Source of the DNA: Bacteroidia bacterium | GTDB taxonomy: Bacteria; Bacteroidota; Bacteroidia; Bacteroidales; Bacteroidaceae | Assembly (NCBI GenBank): GCA_009929715.1 | Contig: RZZX01000003.1 | Coordinates: 1 to 64,000, forward strand | DNA: 64,000 bases | Direction of reading: 5' to 3' | Shown here: positions 44,762 to 54,322 of the stretch, one piece after another | Numbering within the stretch: the stretch's first letter is position 1 | Layout: the number at the start of each line of letters is the position of its first letter | Program-made: the position numbers and the translations under genes | Notes under the pieces: generated by a model | Seen by the model: only the letters and a program-made list of their open reading frames with translations | Told to the model about the DNA's origin: nothing | Database searches by the model: none

Positions 44762-45211
44762 ATGGAAGATTTGATTTTTCATCACACGCTGCCCATTCAA
44801 CTCCGTTTCAACGATGTCGATAAGTTTGGACATGTCAACAACACCGTCTACTTCTCTTTTTACGATCTAGGCAAAACTGAATACTTCGCTTCTGTCTGTC
44901 CGCATGTGGACTGGGAGAAGGATGGCATTGTAGTGGTTCACATTGAAGCCGATTTTGTTTCACAGATTTTCGCGGCAGATCATATTGCCGTACAAACGGC
45001 TGTTTCAGAGATTGGTACCAAGAGCTTTCATCTCATCCAACGGGTTATTGACACCCTTAGTGGAGAGGTAAAATGTCTCTGCCGATCGGTCATGGTAACT
45101 TACGATCTAGAGAAACATGAGTCGAAACCGCTCACTGAAGAGTGGATAGAGGCCATCTGTGCTTATGAGGGAAAGGATGTCAGGAAGAAAAAAGTGGGTG
45201 CAACGCCCTGA
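44762..45211 (+). CDS. Hotdog-fold acyl-CoA thioesterase
   Basis: A 149-residue 4-hydroxybenzoyl-CoA thioesterase-like protein. The conserved RFNDVDKFGHVNNTVYFSFYD has the catalytic Asp and the GHVNN turn of the YbgC/FadM group. It hydrolyses an acyl-CoA or acyl-ACP thioester; the substrate is unknown. The frame extends upstream to 44729, but the -7 element at 44724-44731 covers that, so ATG 44762 is chosen. A single gene, with a perfect hairpin after its stop. Confidence 0.82.
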   Translation: MEDLIFHHTLPIQLRFNDVDKFGHVNNTVYFSFYDLGKTEYFASVCPHVDWEKDGIVVVHIEADFVSQIFAADHIAVQTAVSEIGTKSFHLIQRVIDTLSGEVKCLCRSVMVTYDLEKHESKPLTEEWIEAICAYEGKDVRKKKVGATP

Positions 45212-45258
45212 AAAGTAGCTTACCACAAGACGAAAAAAAGACGATTTTCTTTTTCAGG

Positions 45259-45293
45259 TTTCAGATACCGCAACAATCACGGTATCTGAAACA
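45259..45293. terminator. Perfect 13-bp hairpin after the thioesterase gene
   Basis: GTTTCAGATACCG (45259-45271) and CGGTATCTGAAAC (45281-45293) around a 9-nt loop. No T-run follows on the plus strand, so it may be a barrier to 3' exonuclease or a protein site more than a classic terminator. A TACTTTTA near -7 sequence for the next operon lies at 45435-45442. Confidence 0.5.
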
Positions 45294-45489
45294 TACCATT
45301 AGAGGCTCCCAAAGTAGAAAGAAATCAATCGTCTACTCAAAGTGCTCTGGAGAGAGTGAAACGGGCAACAATAAAAAGTGGCCTTCAAATCTAAAAAAAG
45401 AGTCGGATGAGTCGCAAGCAACACTTTTTTTAGTTACTTTTAGGGCGAAAAAAAACACATAACGTAACCTAATCGACTATCGTACATCC

Positions 45490-46989
45490 ATGAATAAACT
45501 AAAAAGACTGCGAATCACGCTTGCCTTGTTCTTTTGGACAGCCATTACTCTTTTGTTTCTCGACTTTACAGGTACCCTACACCATTGGTTAGGTTGGAGT
45601 GCAAAAATACAGTTTATACCCGCATTGCTATCACTTCAAGTCGTTGTTCTGGCAAGTTTGATCATCCTAACGCTTCTCTTTGGCCGAATTTACTGTTCCA
45701 TTTTATGTCCACTTGGCATTTTTCAGGATCTCGTTTCAAGACTCCATACCAAGAAAAAAAGGTTCCGTTACACACCCCCTAAAACGGTTTTGCGATACAG
45801 CTTATTGGGACTATTCAGCTTCTCTCTGATAGCCGGAATGGGGTCGTTGGCTGCTCTATTAGAACCGTACAGCGCATACGGCCGAATGGTTTCGTCTCTA
45901 TTAGCTCCCATTTATCAATGGGGAAATAATTTATTGGCTTACCTTGCTACACAAGTCAACAGTTATGCGTTTTACTCCGTAGACGTTTGGATGAAAGGTA
46001 TCGGCACATTCGTTGTTGCGCTACTCTCTTTTTTAGGTGTTTCGATCCTAGCTTGGCGCGGAGGACGTACCTATTGTAATACGCTTTGCCCGGTAGGTAC
46101 ACTGTTGGGCATGCTCTCTCGCTTCTCTTTTTATAAAATACGGATCCATACAGATACCTGCAACAGTTGCGGGCTCTGTGCAAGCCAATGTAAAGCATCG
46201 TGTATAGACTCTCTCACACACACCATCGACTACACCCGTTGCGTCACTTGCTTTAATTGCATAGATCACTGCAAGAAAGAGGCCATCAGCTATCACCGTT
46301 CATTCGGGAAGCAACCCCCAAAGGTTGAAATAACGGTGGATAAAAACAGCCCAACGGTCAACACCGAACGACGCACCATGCTAGCCGTTACAGGCACTTT
46401 GGTCGGTTCGTCCATCATTCACGCCAAATCCAAACAGACAGACGGGGGGTTGGCCTTTATCGAAGAGAAGCAGATTCCAACGAGGAAAACAGCCCTTGTC
46501 CCGGCAGGCGCACTCAACCAACGCCATTTTGCACAACACTGCACCAGTTGTCAACTGTGTGTCTCGGTTTGTCCCAATCAGGTGCTTCGCCCATCGGCCG
46601 CTCTCTCTACCTTCATGCAACCGGAGATGTCCTATGAACGGGGGTATTGTCGCCCGGAGTGTACCCGCTGTTCTACCGTTTGCCCATCCGGAGCGATTTT
46701 ACCTATTACACCTGCCGATAAATCGGCCATACAAATCGGGCATGCTGTTTGGATCGAAAAAAATTGTGTGGTGCTAACCGATGGGGTGGAGTGTGGCAAC
46801 TGTGCTCATCATTGTCCGGTAGGTGCCATCACGATGATCGAAAGAGCATCCGACAAAGCAGGGGGACCTAAAATACCAATCGTCAATACCGAACGGTGTA
46901 TCGGATGTGGAGCCTGCGAAAACTTATGCCCCGCAAGACCGTTCAGTGCCATTTATGTAGAAGGACACCCCATGCATCGAATCATTTAA
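45490..46989 (+). CDS. NapH/NosR-like membrane iron-sulfur protein fused to NapG-like ferredoxin
   Basis: A 499-residue fusion. The N-terminal half has about five membrane helices and two CxxxCP motifs (YCSILCPLG at about 68-76 and YCNTLCPVG at about 195-203), typical of quinol dehydrogenases NapH/NosR, followed by two 4Fe-4S motifs (224-238 and 251-261). Then RRTMLAVTGTLVG (about 294-306) looks like an internal twin-arginine or membrane segment. The C-terminal part (about 350-490) has four more cysteine groups, CTSCQLCVSVCP, CRPECTRCSTVCP, CGNCAHHCP and CIGCGACENLCP, similar to NapG. It probably passes electrons from the quinone pool across the membrane. First gene of a four-gene operon. Confidence 0.8.
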   Translation: MNKLKRLRITLALFFWTAITLLFLDFTGTLHHWLGWSAKIQFIPALLSLQVVVLASLIILTLLFGRIYCSILCPLGIFQDLVSRLHTKKKRFRYTPPKTVLRYSLLGLFSFSLIAGMGSLAALLEPYSAYGRMVSSLLAPIYQWGNNLLAYLATQVNSYAFYSVDVWMKGIGTFVVALLSFLGVSILAWRGGRTYCNTLCPVGTLLGMLSRFSFYKIRIHTDTCNSCGLCASQCKASCIDSLTHTIDYTRCVTCFNCIDHCKKEAISYHRSFGKQPPKVEITVDKNSPTVNTERRTMLAVTGTLVGSSIIHAKSKQTDGGLAFIEEKQIPTRKTALVPAGALNQRHFAQHCTSCQLCVSVCPNQVLRPSAALSTFMQPEMSYERGYCRPECTRCSTVCPSGAILPITPADKSAIQIGHAVWIEKNCVVLTDGVECGNCAHHCPVGAITMIERASDKAGGPKIPIVNTERCIGCGACENLCPARPFSAIYVEGHPMHRII

Positions 46990-47001
46990 GAACAACCTAT
47001 T

Positions 47002-48399
47002 ATGACTAAAAACAACCGTTCGATCAATCGCCGCCATTTCCTCAAACTATTGGGAGGCGGTGCTGCTATAACCTCCTTAGCCGGTTGCCGAGTTCGTTCC
47101 AAAGAAAGCGAACAGACTAGTACAGGAGAGGTGCCAACCGATAAAATGAGTTACCGCACGAACCCCAAAACGGGCGATCGCATTTCCATTCTCGGCTACG
47201 GTACCATGCGCTGGCCTACCGTCTCGAAGCAGGTCGCTCTCGAAAGCAAAGAGGCTATCGATCAGGAGGCTGTTAATGAGCTGATCGATTACGCCATCGC
47301 ACATGGCGTGAATTACTTCGATACCTCTCCTGTGTATGGGCAAGGGTTCTCGGAACGTGCCACAGGAATGGCTTTAAAGCGTCATCCGCGCCACTCGTTT
47401 TTCCTTGCAACCAAATTGTCGAACTTTGCACCCGAAACTTGGAGTCGCGAGGCTTCTATAGCGATGTATCGAAACTCTTTTAAAGAGTTGCAAGTGGATT
47501 ATATCGATTATATGTTGCTCCACGCTGTGGGGATGGGCAACGGTATGAAGGAATTTGAAGCGCGTTATATCAAAAACGGCGTACTCGACTTCTTATTGCA
47601 AGAGCGACAAGAAGGGCGTATCCGGCATTTGGGATTCTCTTACCACGGTGATATTAAGGTGTTCGATTATTTACTGTCCAAACACGATTTCTATCAGTGG
47701 GATTTTGCACTGATACAGATGAACTACTTGGATTGGAAGCATGCCAAAGAGATCGAACCGCTGAATACGAATGCGGAATATCTCTATACGGCGTTGAGTA
47801 AACAACAAATTCCGGTGATGATCATGGAGCCGCTGCTTGGTGGACGACTTTCGAAAGTGCCCGACCATATTGTGGCTCGCCTTAAACAGCGCGAACCGAA
47901 TAGAAGTGTTGCTTCATGGGCTTTCCGATTTGCCGCCTCTTTTCCCAATGTGCTAACTGTATTGAGTGGCATGACGTATATGGAGCATCTACAAGACAAC
48001 ATCCGTAGTTATGCACCGCTTCAACCGCTAACGGATGAAGAGAAACAGTTTCTCTATCAAACAGCGGGATTGATTGTTCAGTACCCAACCATTCCGTGCA
48101 ACGACTGCAAGTATTGCATGCCTTGTCCGTATGGCATTGATATCCCAACCATCTTGTTGCATTATAATAAATGTGTCAATCAAGGAGAGGTTCCGGAAAG
48201 CCAACAAGCAGAAAATTATCGGGAAGCGCGACAAGCGTTTCTCGTAGGGTACGACCGCAGTGTGCCGCGTTTGCGACAAGCAAGTCACTGTATCGGGTGT
48301 AATCAGTGCACCACACACTGTCCGCAAGGAATTAACATTCCACAGGAATTAAGACGCATCGACCGGTATGTAGAACAACTTAAACAAGGGACTTTGTAA
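47002..48399 (+). CDS. Tat-signal aldo/keto reductase with C-terminal 4Fe-4S domain
   Basis: A 465-residue protein. Its start (NRRHFLKLLGGGAAITSLAGC) has a twin-arginine motif and a lipobox-like Cys29, so it is probably exported folded and may be lipid-anchored. The aldo/keto reductase barrel (about 50-370) shows ISILGYGTMRWPT, YFDTSPVYGQGFSE (catalytic Tyr), ATKLSN (Lys) and DYMLLHAVG (His). The C-terminus has CNDCKYCMPCPYGIDIP and CIGCNQCTTHCPQGINIP, two 4Fe-4S motifs. Export would separate it from NADPH, so its electrons may come from the preceding membrane iron-sulfur protein, 12 bp upstream. That link is an inference. Confidence 0.82.
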   Translation: MTKNNRSINRRHFLKLLGGGAAITSLAGCRVRSKESEQTSTGEVPTDKMSYRTNPKTGDRISILGYGTMRWPTVSKQVALESKEAIDQEAVNELIDYAIAHGVNYFDTSPVYGQGFSERATGMALKRHPRHSFFLATKLSNFAPETWSREASIAMYRNSFKELQVDYIDYMLLHAVGMGNGMKEFEARYIKNGVLDFLLQERQEGRIRHLGFSYHGDIKVFDYLLSKHDFYQWDFALIQMNYLDWKHAKEIEPLNTNAEYLYTALSKQQIPVMIMEPLLGGRLSKVPDHIVARLKQREPNRSVASWAFRFAASFPNVLTVLSGMTYMEHLQDNIRSYAPLQPLTDEEKQFLYQTAGLIVQYPTIPCNDCKYCMPCPYGIDIPTILLHYNKCVNQGEVPESQQAENYREARQAFLVGYDRSVPRLRQASHCIGCNQCTTHCPQGINIPQELRRIDRYVEQLKQGTL

Positions 48400-48824
48400 T
48401 GGAGGAGCTTATCAAACAACTGCATCGCGGAAATTTCTCATGCGTCATGGCACATCAAGAGAGGATACGTACCTTTAACCGACGAGGGATTATAGATTTG
48501 TATGAACTTTATGAACAAGAGCCTGCTTTTCTTTATGGTGCTAAGATAGCCGATAAAGTGATCGGCAAAGGGGCTGCTGCTTTAATGATTATCAGCGGGG
48601 TTCGTGAAGTGTATGCCGATGTGATTTCTGAATCGGCAACGGACTTGTTTGATAAGCAAGGGGTCAGTTATCGCTATGCTTCACAGGTTCCTTACATCGT
48701 GAACCGAGATAAAACGGGGATGTGTCCGTTGGAAACTCGCTGCCTAACAAGCCACTCGGTCGATGAGCTTCTCCCAATCATCACTGCTTTTGTTGAAGAG
48801 CTGCGTCGACAAACTCCTCAATAA
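48399..48824 (+). CDS. DUF1893 protein (cytidine deaminase-like fold)
   Basis: A 141-residue DUF1893 protein, starting on the last base of the previous stop (TAATG). The family has a cytidine deaminase-like fold. Conserved parts are YGAKIADKVIGKGAAALMIISGV and the Cys-containing TGMCPLETRC near residue 110. Catalytic activity has not been shown to my knowledge. Overlap with the aldo/keto reductase gene implies joint translation, so it is likely part of the same process. Confidence 0.8.
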   Translation: MEELIKQLHRGNFSCVMAHQERIRTFNRRGIIDLYELYEQEPAFLYGAKIADKVIGKGAAALMIISGVREVYADVISESATDLFDKQGVSYRYASQVPYIVNRDKTGMCPLETRCLTSHSVDELLPIITAFVEELRRQTPQ

Positions 48825-48867
48825 TCCTTTCGCTAACTATCAATCAAACTTTTAAACTAAAAATCCC

Positions 48868-49377
48868 ATGGCAACGACTTTAAAACTCTATTCGCTAAAC
48901 TATACCCAACTGAGGACTTACCTAATCGCTCTGGCTTTTATTATCGGCAACATGCTTTTTCCACAATTGGCTCATCTCATCCCACAAGGAGGATTTATCT
49001 TTCTGCCGATCTATTTCTTTACACTCATTGGAGCCTATAAATATGGGTGGAGAACCGGATTGCTGACAGCCGTTCTCTCTCCAACAGCCAATTATTTATT
49101 GTTCGGTATGCCTCCGCTAGCAGTTCTTCCGGCTATTCTCTTCAAGTCGGTCTTTCTGGCATTAGCTGCAGGGTATGCAGCACACCGATTCAAACGCCTC
49201 TCTATTCCGATTCTGATAGCGGTCGTGCTCTCCTACCAGTTGGCCGGCACGTTAGTAGAATGGGCCTTGATAGGTCACTTCTTTGAAGCCATACAAGATT
49301 TTAGAATCGGCATCCCTGGCATGTTGTTACAGGTCTTTGGCGGCTATCTCGTGATTCGATATAGCGGTCGATTATAG
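48868..49377 (+). CDS. ECF transporter S component-like membrane protein
   Basis: A 169-residue protein with about five or six membrane helices, fitting the substrate-binding S component of energy-coupling factor transporters. No ATPase (EcfA) or EcfT genes are nearby, so it would use a shared energising module or act alone. The substrate is unknown: the family moves vitamins and metal ions. It follows DUF1893 by 43 bp and closes the operon, suggesting that the operon's redox enzyme needs a transported cofactor or substrate. Confidence 0.75.
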   Translation: MATTLKLYSLNYTQLRTYLIALAFIIGNMLFPQLAHLIPQGGFIFLPIYFFTLIGAYKYGWRTGLLTAVLSPTANYLLFGMPPLAVLPAILFKSVFLALAAGYAAHRFKRLSIPILIAVVLSYQLAGTLVEWALIGHFFEAIQDFRIGIPGMLLQVFGGYLVIRYSGRL

Positions 49378-49460
49378 CCTACTAAGCGTATGCAGATTAC
49401 TAAGCAGCAAGCTCCTTAACATAGTCGAGTCTATAAAAATGACCTATTGACGTGAGAAAT

Positions 49461-49508
49461 ATACCATAAACGGGTTATTTCGTCACCTCTCAAAAGTGCC
49501 TACTTTTG
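49461..49508 (+). promoter_or_regulatory. cysK promoter with operator-like inverted repeat
   Basis: TTTC (49478-49481), a spacer of 19 bp and TACTTTTG (49501-49508). Just upstream, ATACCATAAACGGGTTAT (49461-49478) is an imperfect inverted repeat overlapping the -33 element. The same arrangement, with ATACC exactly 17 bp before TTTC, occurs before metY. Confidence 0.65.
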
Positions 49509-49594
49509 CCTCATCAAATAAAAGATAGAGAACCGATAAAAGGGAGATAACTCTTTTAAAACGTTCCGATTATTCATTATAAAAGACTCGAACT

Positions 49595-50542
49595 ATGACT
49601 CAAATAGCAAAACGGCTCACAGAGCTTATCGGACATACCCCGTTATTGGAATTGCAACAGTTTGGACAATTCCATTCATTAGAAGCCACTCTCATCGGCA
49701 AACTAGAATCGTTTAATCCTTTGGGAAGTGTGAAGGATCGCATCGCACTAGCCATGATCGAAGAAGCTGAAGCCACGGGGGTGCTTTCATCCCACAGTAT
49801 CATTATTGAACCAACGAGCGGGAATACTGGCATCGGACTAGCCTTTGTAGCGGCTACACGTGGTTATCGACTCGTCTTAACGATGCCCGAAACGATGAGC
49901 TTAGAGCGCCGCAATTTATTGAAAGCACTGGGGGCTACACTGGTCTTGACTCCAGGGGCCGAAGGGATGAAAGGGGCTATCGCAAAGGCAGAGATACTTC
50001 GCCAAGAGACACCGGGAGCTATCACGCTACAGCAGTTTAGCAACGCAGCCAACCCAACCATACATACCCGAACCACGGCGGAAGAGATCTGGCAGGACAC
50101 AGAGGGGAAAGTCGACTTATTTGTGGCTGGGGTAGGAACAGGTGGCACGGTGAGTGGCGTAGGAAAACGATTGAAAGAGCTAAAGCCAACGATCGAAATA
50201 GTTGCCGTAGAGCCCAGCGACTCTCCAGTCCTTTCGGGAGGTGCACCTGGACCACATAAGATACAAGGAATCGGTGCCGGCTTTATCCCAGACAACTACC
50301 ATGCTCGTTATGTAGATCGCGTCATGCAAGTGACTAATGAGGAAGCGATACTCACTAGTCGCCAACTGGCAAAGACTGAAGGATTACTTGTTGGCATCTC
50401 ATCGGGGGCAGCAACCTATGCCGCCATGCAACTAGCTAAACTCCCCGAATACAAAGGAAAAACAATCGTAACGATGCTACCAGATACAGGAGAACGTTAC
50501 CTCTCTACACTCCTTTACGACTTCGATGGGTATCCGCTCTAA
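49595..50542 (+). CDS. cysK: Cysteine synthase A (O-acetylserine sulfhydrylase)
   Basis: Makes cysteine from O-acetylserine and sulfide. The 315-residue PLP enzyme has the PLP lysine in [12 protein letters not shown], the substrate loop [11 protein letters not shown] and the PLP phosphate loop [10 protein letters not shown]. Length is normal. Its promoter shares an operator-like element with metY, 293 bp downstream, so the two may be controlled together. A hairpin lies directly after the stop (AAATACCA/TGGTATTT), but this is part of the metY promoter region. Confidence 0.95.
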   Translation: MTQIAKRLTELIGHTPLLELQQFGQFHSLEATLIGKLESFNPLGSVKDRIALAMIEEAEATGVLSSHSIIIEPTSGNTGIGLAFVAATRGYRLVLTMPETMSLERRNLLKALGATLVLTPGAEGMKGAIAKAEILRQETPGAITLQQFSNAANPTIHTRTTAEEIWQDTEGKVDLFVAGVGTGGTVSGVGKRLKELKPTIEIVAVEPSDSPVLSGGAPGPHKIQGIGAGFIPDNYHARYVDRVMQVTNEEAILTSRQLAKTEGLLVGISSGAATYAAMQLAKLPEYKGKTIVTMLPDTGERYLSTLLYDFDGYPL

Positions 50543-50547
50543 CACGA

Positions 50548-50597
50548 AAATACCACATAAATGGTATTTCAAGAATCGTTCCATAAAGCTACTTTTG
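50548..50597 (+). promoter_or_regulatory. metY promoter with operator-like palindrome
   Basis: AAATACCA-CATAAA-TGGTATTT (50548-50569) is an 8-bp perfect inverted repeat that overlaps the -33 element TTTC (50567-50570). A 19-bp spacer leads to TACTTTTG (50590-50597). The 21-base block from ATACC to TTTC agrees with that of cysK at about 15 positions at identical spacing. Confidence 0.65.
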
Positions 50598-50603
50598 CAG
50601 CAT

Positions 50604-52130
<1,527 letters not shown>

Positions 52131-52164
52131 AAAACAAGTAGAAAGAAACTATTCAAAACTCAGC

Positions 52165-52199
52165 GTTTCCTTCTCTTGCTCTACGCAAGAGAAGGAAAC
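52165..52199 (+). terminator. 15-bp perfect hairpin after metY
   Basis: GTTTCCTTCTCTTGC (52165-52179) and GCAAGAGAAGGAAAC (52185-52199) with a 5-nt loop. No T-run follows, so termination may need other factors; it lies between convergent genes. Confidence 0.55.
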
Positions 52200-52209
52200 A
52201 GATAGCCTC

Positions 52210-52683
52210 TTATTTCATAGGAATACGTAGCTCAACCACCCAAGGTGCATTAGCCCCCTGCGTCTGATCGGCGCAACTGATATAAAATTCATAGTGATCG
52301 CGATCATCAGACACATACCTCTCTTGATTAAAAGTTTCATACGCTTGTTGCCAAGCCTCACCATATTCGCTCATTATGAGTTCAACCTGCATAACGAAGT
52401 ACTTTCCTCCACTAACCGTATATGGTTTCATTCCTTCGCCCGGCTCCATACCAGATAAATTCTCCAGGCAAGCCTCAGAACGCAATTGATCCATCGGTGT
52501 CTGCATGGGATCATCATGATAAACTCCAAGCATTTTAGGAGCAGCAGCCCAAAGGTTGTGCACACCAGCCCATGCCGCCAATCGTTCAAAAGCTCCTGCA
52601 ATCCCTGCATACGGACCAACATGAGAAATGGCAATGGTTTCAATTGATTCAAGATTCTGAATCGTCGTACTATTTATTTTCAT
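52210..52683 (-). CDS. GyrI-like (SOUL/AraC effector-binding type) small-molecule-binding protein
   Basis: A 157-residue stand-alone GyrI-like domain, the fold that forms the ligand-binding part of many AraC and MerR regulators. Typical parts are TIAISHVGPYAGIAGAFERLAAW near residue 17, GVYHDDPMQTP and KYFVMQVE. It has no DNA-binding domain of its own. Its ATG overlaps the end of the WYL regulator gene by 4 bp (ATGA), so the two are coupled. It may bind a hydrophobic compound and could act as a sensor or sequestering protein. Confidence 0.82.
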   Translation of the reverse strand: MKINSTTIQNLESIETIAISHVGPYAGIAGAFERLAAWAGVHNLWAAAPKMLGVYHDDPMQTPMDQLRSEACLENLSGMEPGEGMKPYTVSGGKYFVMQVELIMSEYGEAWQQAYETFNQERYVSDDRDHYEFYISCADQTQGANAPWVVELRIPMK

Positions 52684-53609
52684 AACACTAACTTTTTAAG
52701 AATTTGTTTAATAATCACATTGACCTCAGGAGGAGTCACCACTGTGGTCGTATCAGCATTCGCTAGTACCCATCTAGCCAACGATTCGAGCGAATACGCC
52801 ATATACGTCTGCTCCACTTGCTCATCGTCTAATACCCTCTCTGAAGTCAATCCCATGAAATAACAGTGATCGGCATGTGATCGAGCAACCGATTTACTCG
52901 TACACAAAACCACCTTTTGAAGTTGCTGAGGATCATCACATCCCAAAAGAGATTCCAAAGGAGGATGCACTTTCGTCTGGCTCATAGTAGTCACCTCTAT
53001 ATGCCCGATACGATCCAGTCTAAACAGCCGATACTCTTTCCGCAGATAGCACCAAGCAGACAGATACCAATTGGGATGTGAATAAGTAATGCCAACAGCC
53101 TCCAACATTCGTTTAGTACCCTTTCCGTCGACATTTGTGTAATCAATTTCAATGACCAATTTATCATTAATACTGCTAAGAATCATTTGTAATAAGTTAG
53201 GTAAGCTTTTACCTAAATTTCGACTTCTATACACAGCAATCGTATCATCCATATCCTGAAGGTATTTCTTATCGACCGCACGTAATGCTGCACGAATTTT
53301 ATCCATACCCTGACGAAAATAACTACTATTCACCGAATCAGTCAGTTGTTCAATCATCTTCTCTGCCGTTAAAAAAGCCATAGCCTCTTCCTTGGTAAAC
53401 ATCAGTGAAGGTAGCCTATACCCTTCAATTAAAGCGTACCCCACCCCTGCATTACCACATATCGGCACCCCCGCTTCCGAGAGTGTGCGCATGTCACGAT
53501 AAATGGTGCGCAAACTGACGCCGAAGCGCTCTGCCATCTCGGCCGACTTAACAACCGGGCGCGATTGCAACAGAACCAATAAAGCCGATATGCGGTCCAG
53601 TCTATTCAT
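52680..53609 (-). CDS. YafY-like transcriptional regulator (HTH and WYL domains)
   Basis: A 309-residue regulator with an N-terminal winged helix (about residues 1-60; VKSAEMAERFGVSLRTIYRD is the DNA-reading region) and a WYL domain (about 140-225; WYLSAWCYLRKEYRLFRLDR is the namesake motif), plus a C-terminal extension. WYL domains bind nucleic acid or nucleotides and act as sensors. It lies 8 bp after the PhnB-like gene and overlaps the GyrI-like gene, so all three form an operon. Relatives pair with GyrI or VOC genes elsewhere. Confidence 0.88.
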   Translation of the reverse strand: MNRLDRISALLVLLQSRPVVKSAEMAERFGVSLRTIYRDMRTLSEAGVPICGNAGVGYALIEGYRLPSLMFTKEEAMAFLTAEKMIEQLTDSVNSSYFRQGMDKIRAALRAVDKKYLQDMDDTIAVYRSRNLGKSLPNLLQMILSSINDKLVIEIDYTNVDGKGTKRMLEAVGITYSHPNWYLSAWCYLRKEYRLFRLDRIGHIEVTTMSQTKVHPPLESLLGCDDPQQLQKVVLCTSKSVARSHADHCYFMGLTSERVLDDEQVEQTYMAYSLESLARWVLANADTTTVVTPPEVNVIIKQILKKLVL

Positions 53610-53617
53610 GATACAAC

Positions 53618-54043
53618 TTATACCTCCTCATACAATAAGGCCCAAAGTACACCAAAGCGATCTGTTATTTCGGCATAACGCTTCGCAAAATAGACCTCAC
53701 CAAGCTCACACGAAATCTTTTGAGCACCAGCAGATAATTTCGCATACACCTCTTCTATTTGAGCCATTGAATCACAATAAAGAGTCAGCATCCCTCCGTC
53801 GCCAAACCGACGCTCATCACCCGGTAAGGTATCGGCAACACTCAGCATACCGCCTGAAAAAAAAACACTACCATGCAACACATGCTGCTTGCAATCTTCC
53901 GGGACATCTGGCAAACCAGACTCAGCAGGCATAGACTCGTAGCGGTAAAGTTCACCCAATTGGCCGCCCAAAACTGTTGCATAAAAATGAGCCGCCTCTT
54001 CTGCTTGCCCATTAAAGAAAAGATAAGATGTCAGTTTCATCAT
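53618..54043 (-). CDS. PhnB-like VOC-superfamily protein
   Basis: A 141-residue protein of the vicinal oxygen chelate fold, PhnB-like subgroup (often mislabelled as 3-demethylubiquinone methyltransferase). It starts KLTSYLFFNGQAEEAAHFYATVLGG and ends AEITDRFGVLWALLYEEV, as in that subgroup. Enzymatic or resistance function is not known. ATGs at 54043 and 54040 and a TTG at 54046 are possible starts. A -7 element TAACTTTG lies upstream at 54087-54094. First gene of the PhnB-WYL-GyrI operon. Confidence 0.8.
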   Translation of the reverse strand: MMKLTSYLFFNGQAEEAAHFYATVLGGQLGELYRYESMPAESGLPDVPEDCKQHVLHGSVFFSGGMLSVADTLPGDERRFGDGGMLTLYCDSMAQIEEVYAKLSAGAQKISCELGEVYFAKRYAEITDRFGVLWALLYEEV

Positions 54044-54086
54044 CAAAAGTTTTTAATTAGAACTGTTTTTAATTAGAATTCTGGCA

Positions 54087-54094
54087 CAAAGTTA
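54087..54094 (-). promoter_or_regulatory. Promoter -7 element of the PhnB-WYL-GyrI operon
   Basis: TAACTTTG on the minus strand, about 43 bp before the start. No -33 is clear. Between the two lies a 14-bp direct repeat (TTTTTAATTAGAA). Confidence 0.5.
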
Positions 54095-54245
54095 TTTGCT
54101 GTTTTGACAACCGTATGTCAGCATCATTCCTAAAAAACGAAAATAAGCACTTTCCTAAAAAGCAAATTTATCGGATTCAAAGATGTTATCCTATTTTTTC
54201 ATGCCTTTTTAGTTTAGAAGCGACGTGCCCACACCTCTAAACTAC

Positions 54246-54290
54246 TAAAAAGTGCCCCATCTGCCACCAAACGGGCTGATAGGACACTTC
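54246..54290 (-). terminator. Terminator of the polysaccharide locus
   Basis: On the minus strand AAGTGTCCTATCAGCC pairs with GGCAGATGGGGCACTT, with a few mismatches, followed by TTTTTAG. It lies 33 bp after the GH43 stop. Confidence 0.6.
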
Positions 54291-54322
54291 CTTTTCTTAT
54301 TCGTCACTCAATCCAAACAGAA

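Noticed and set aside
52428-53934. Extra frames overlapping the GyrI-WYL-PhnB region on both strands
   Set aside because: They overlap strongly supported coding sequence and show no motifs or start signals.
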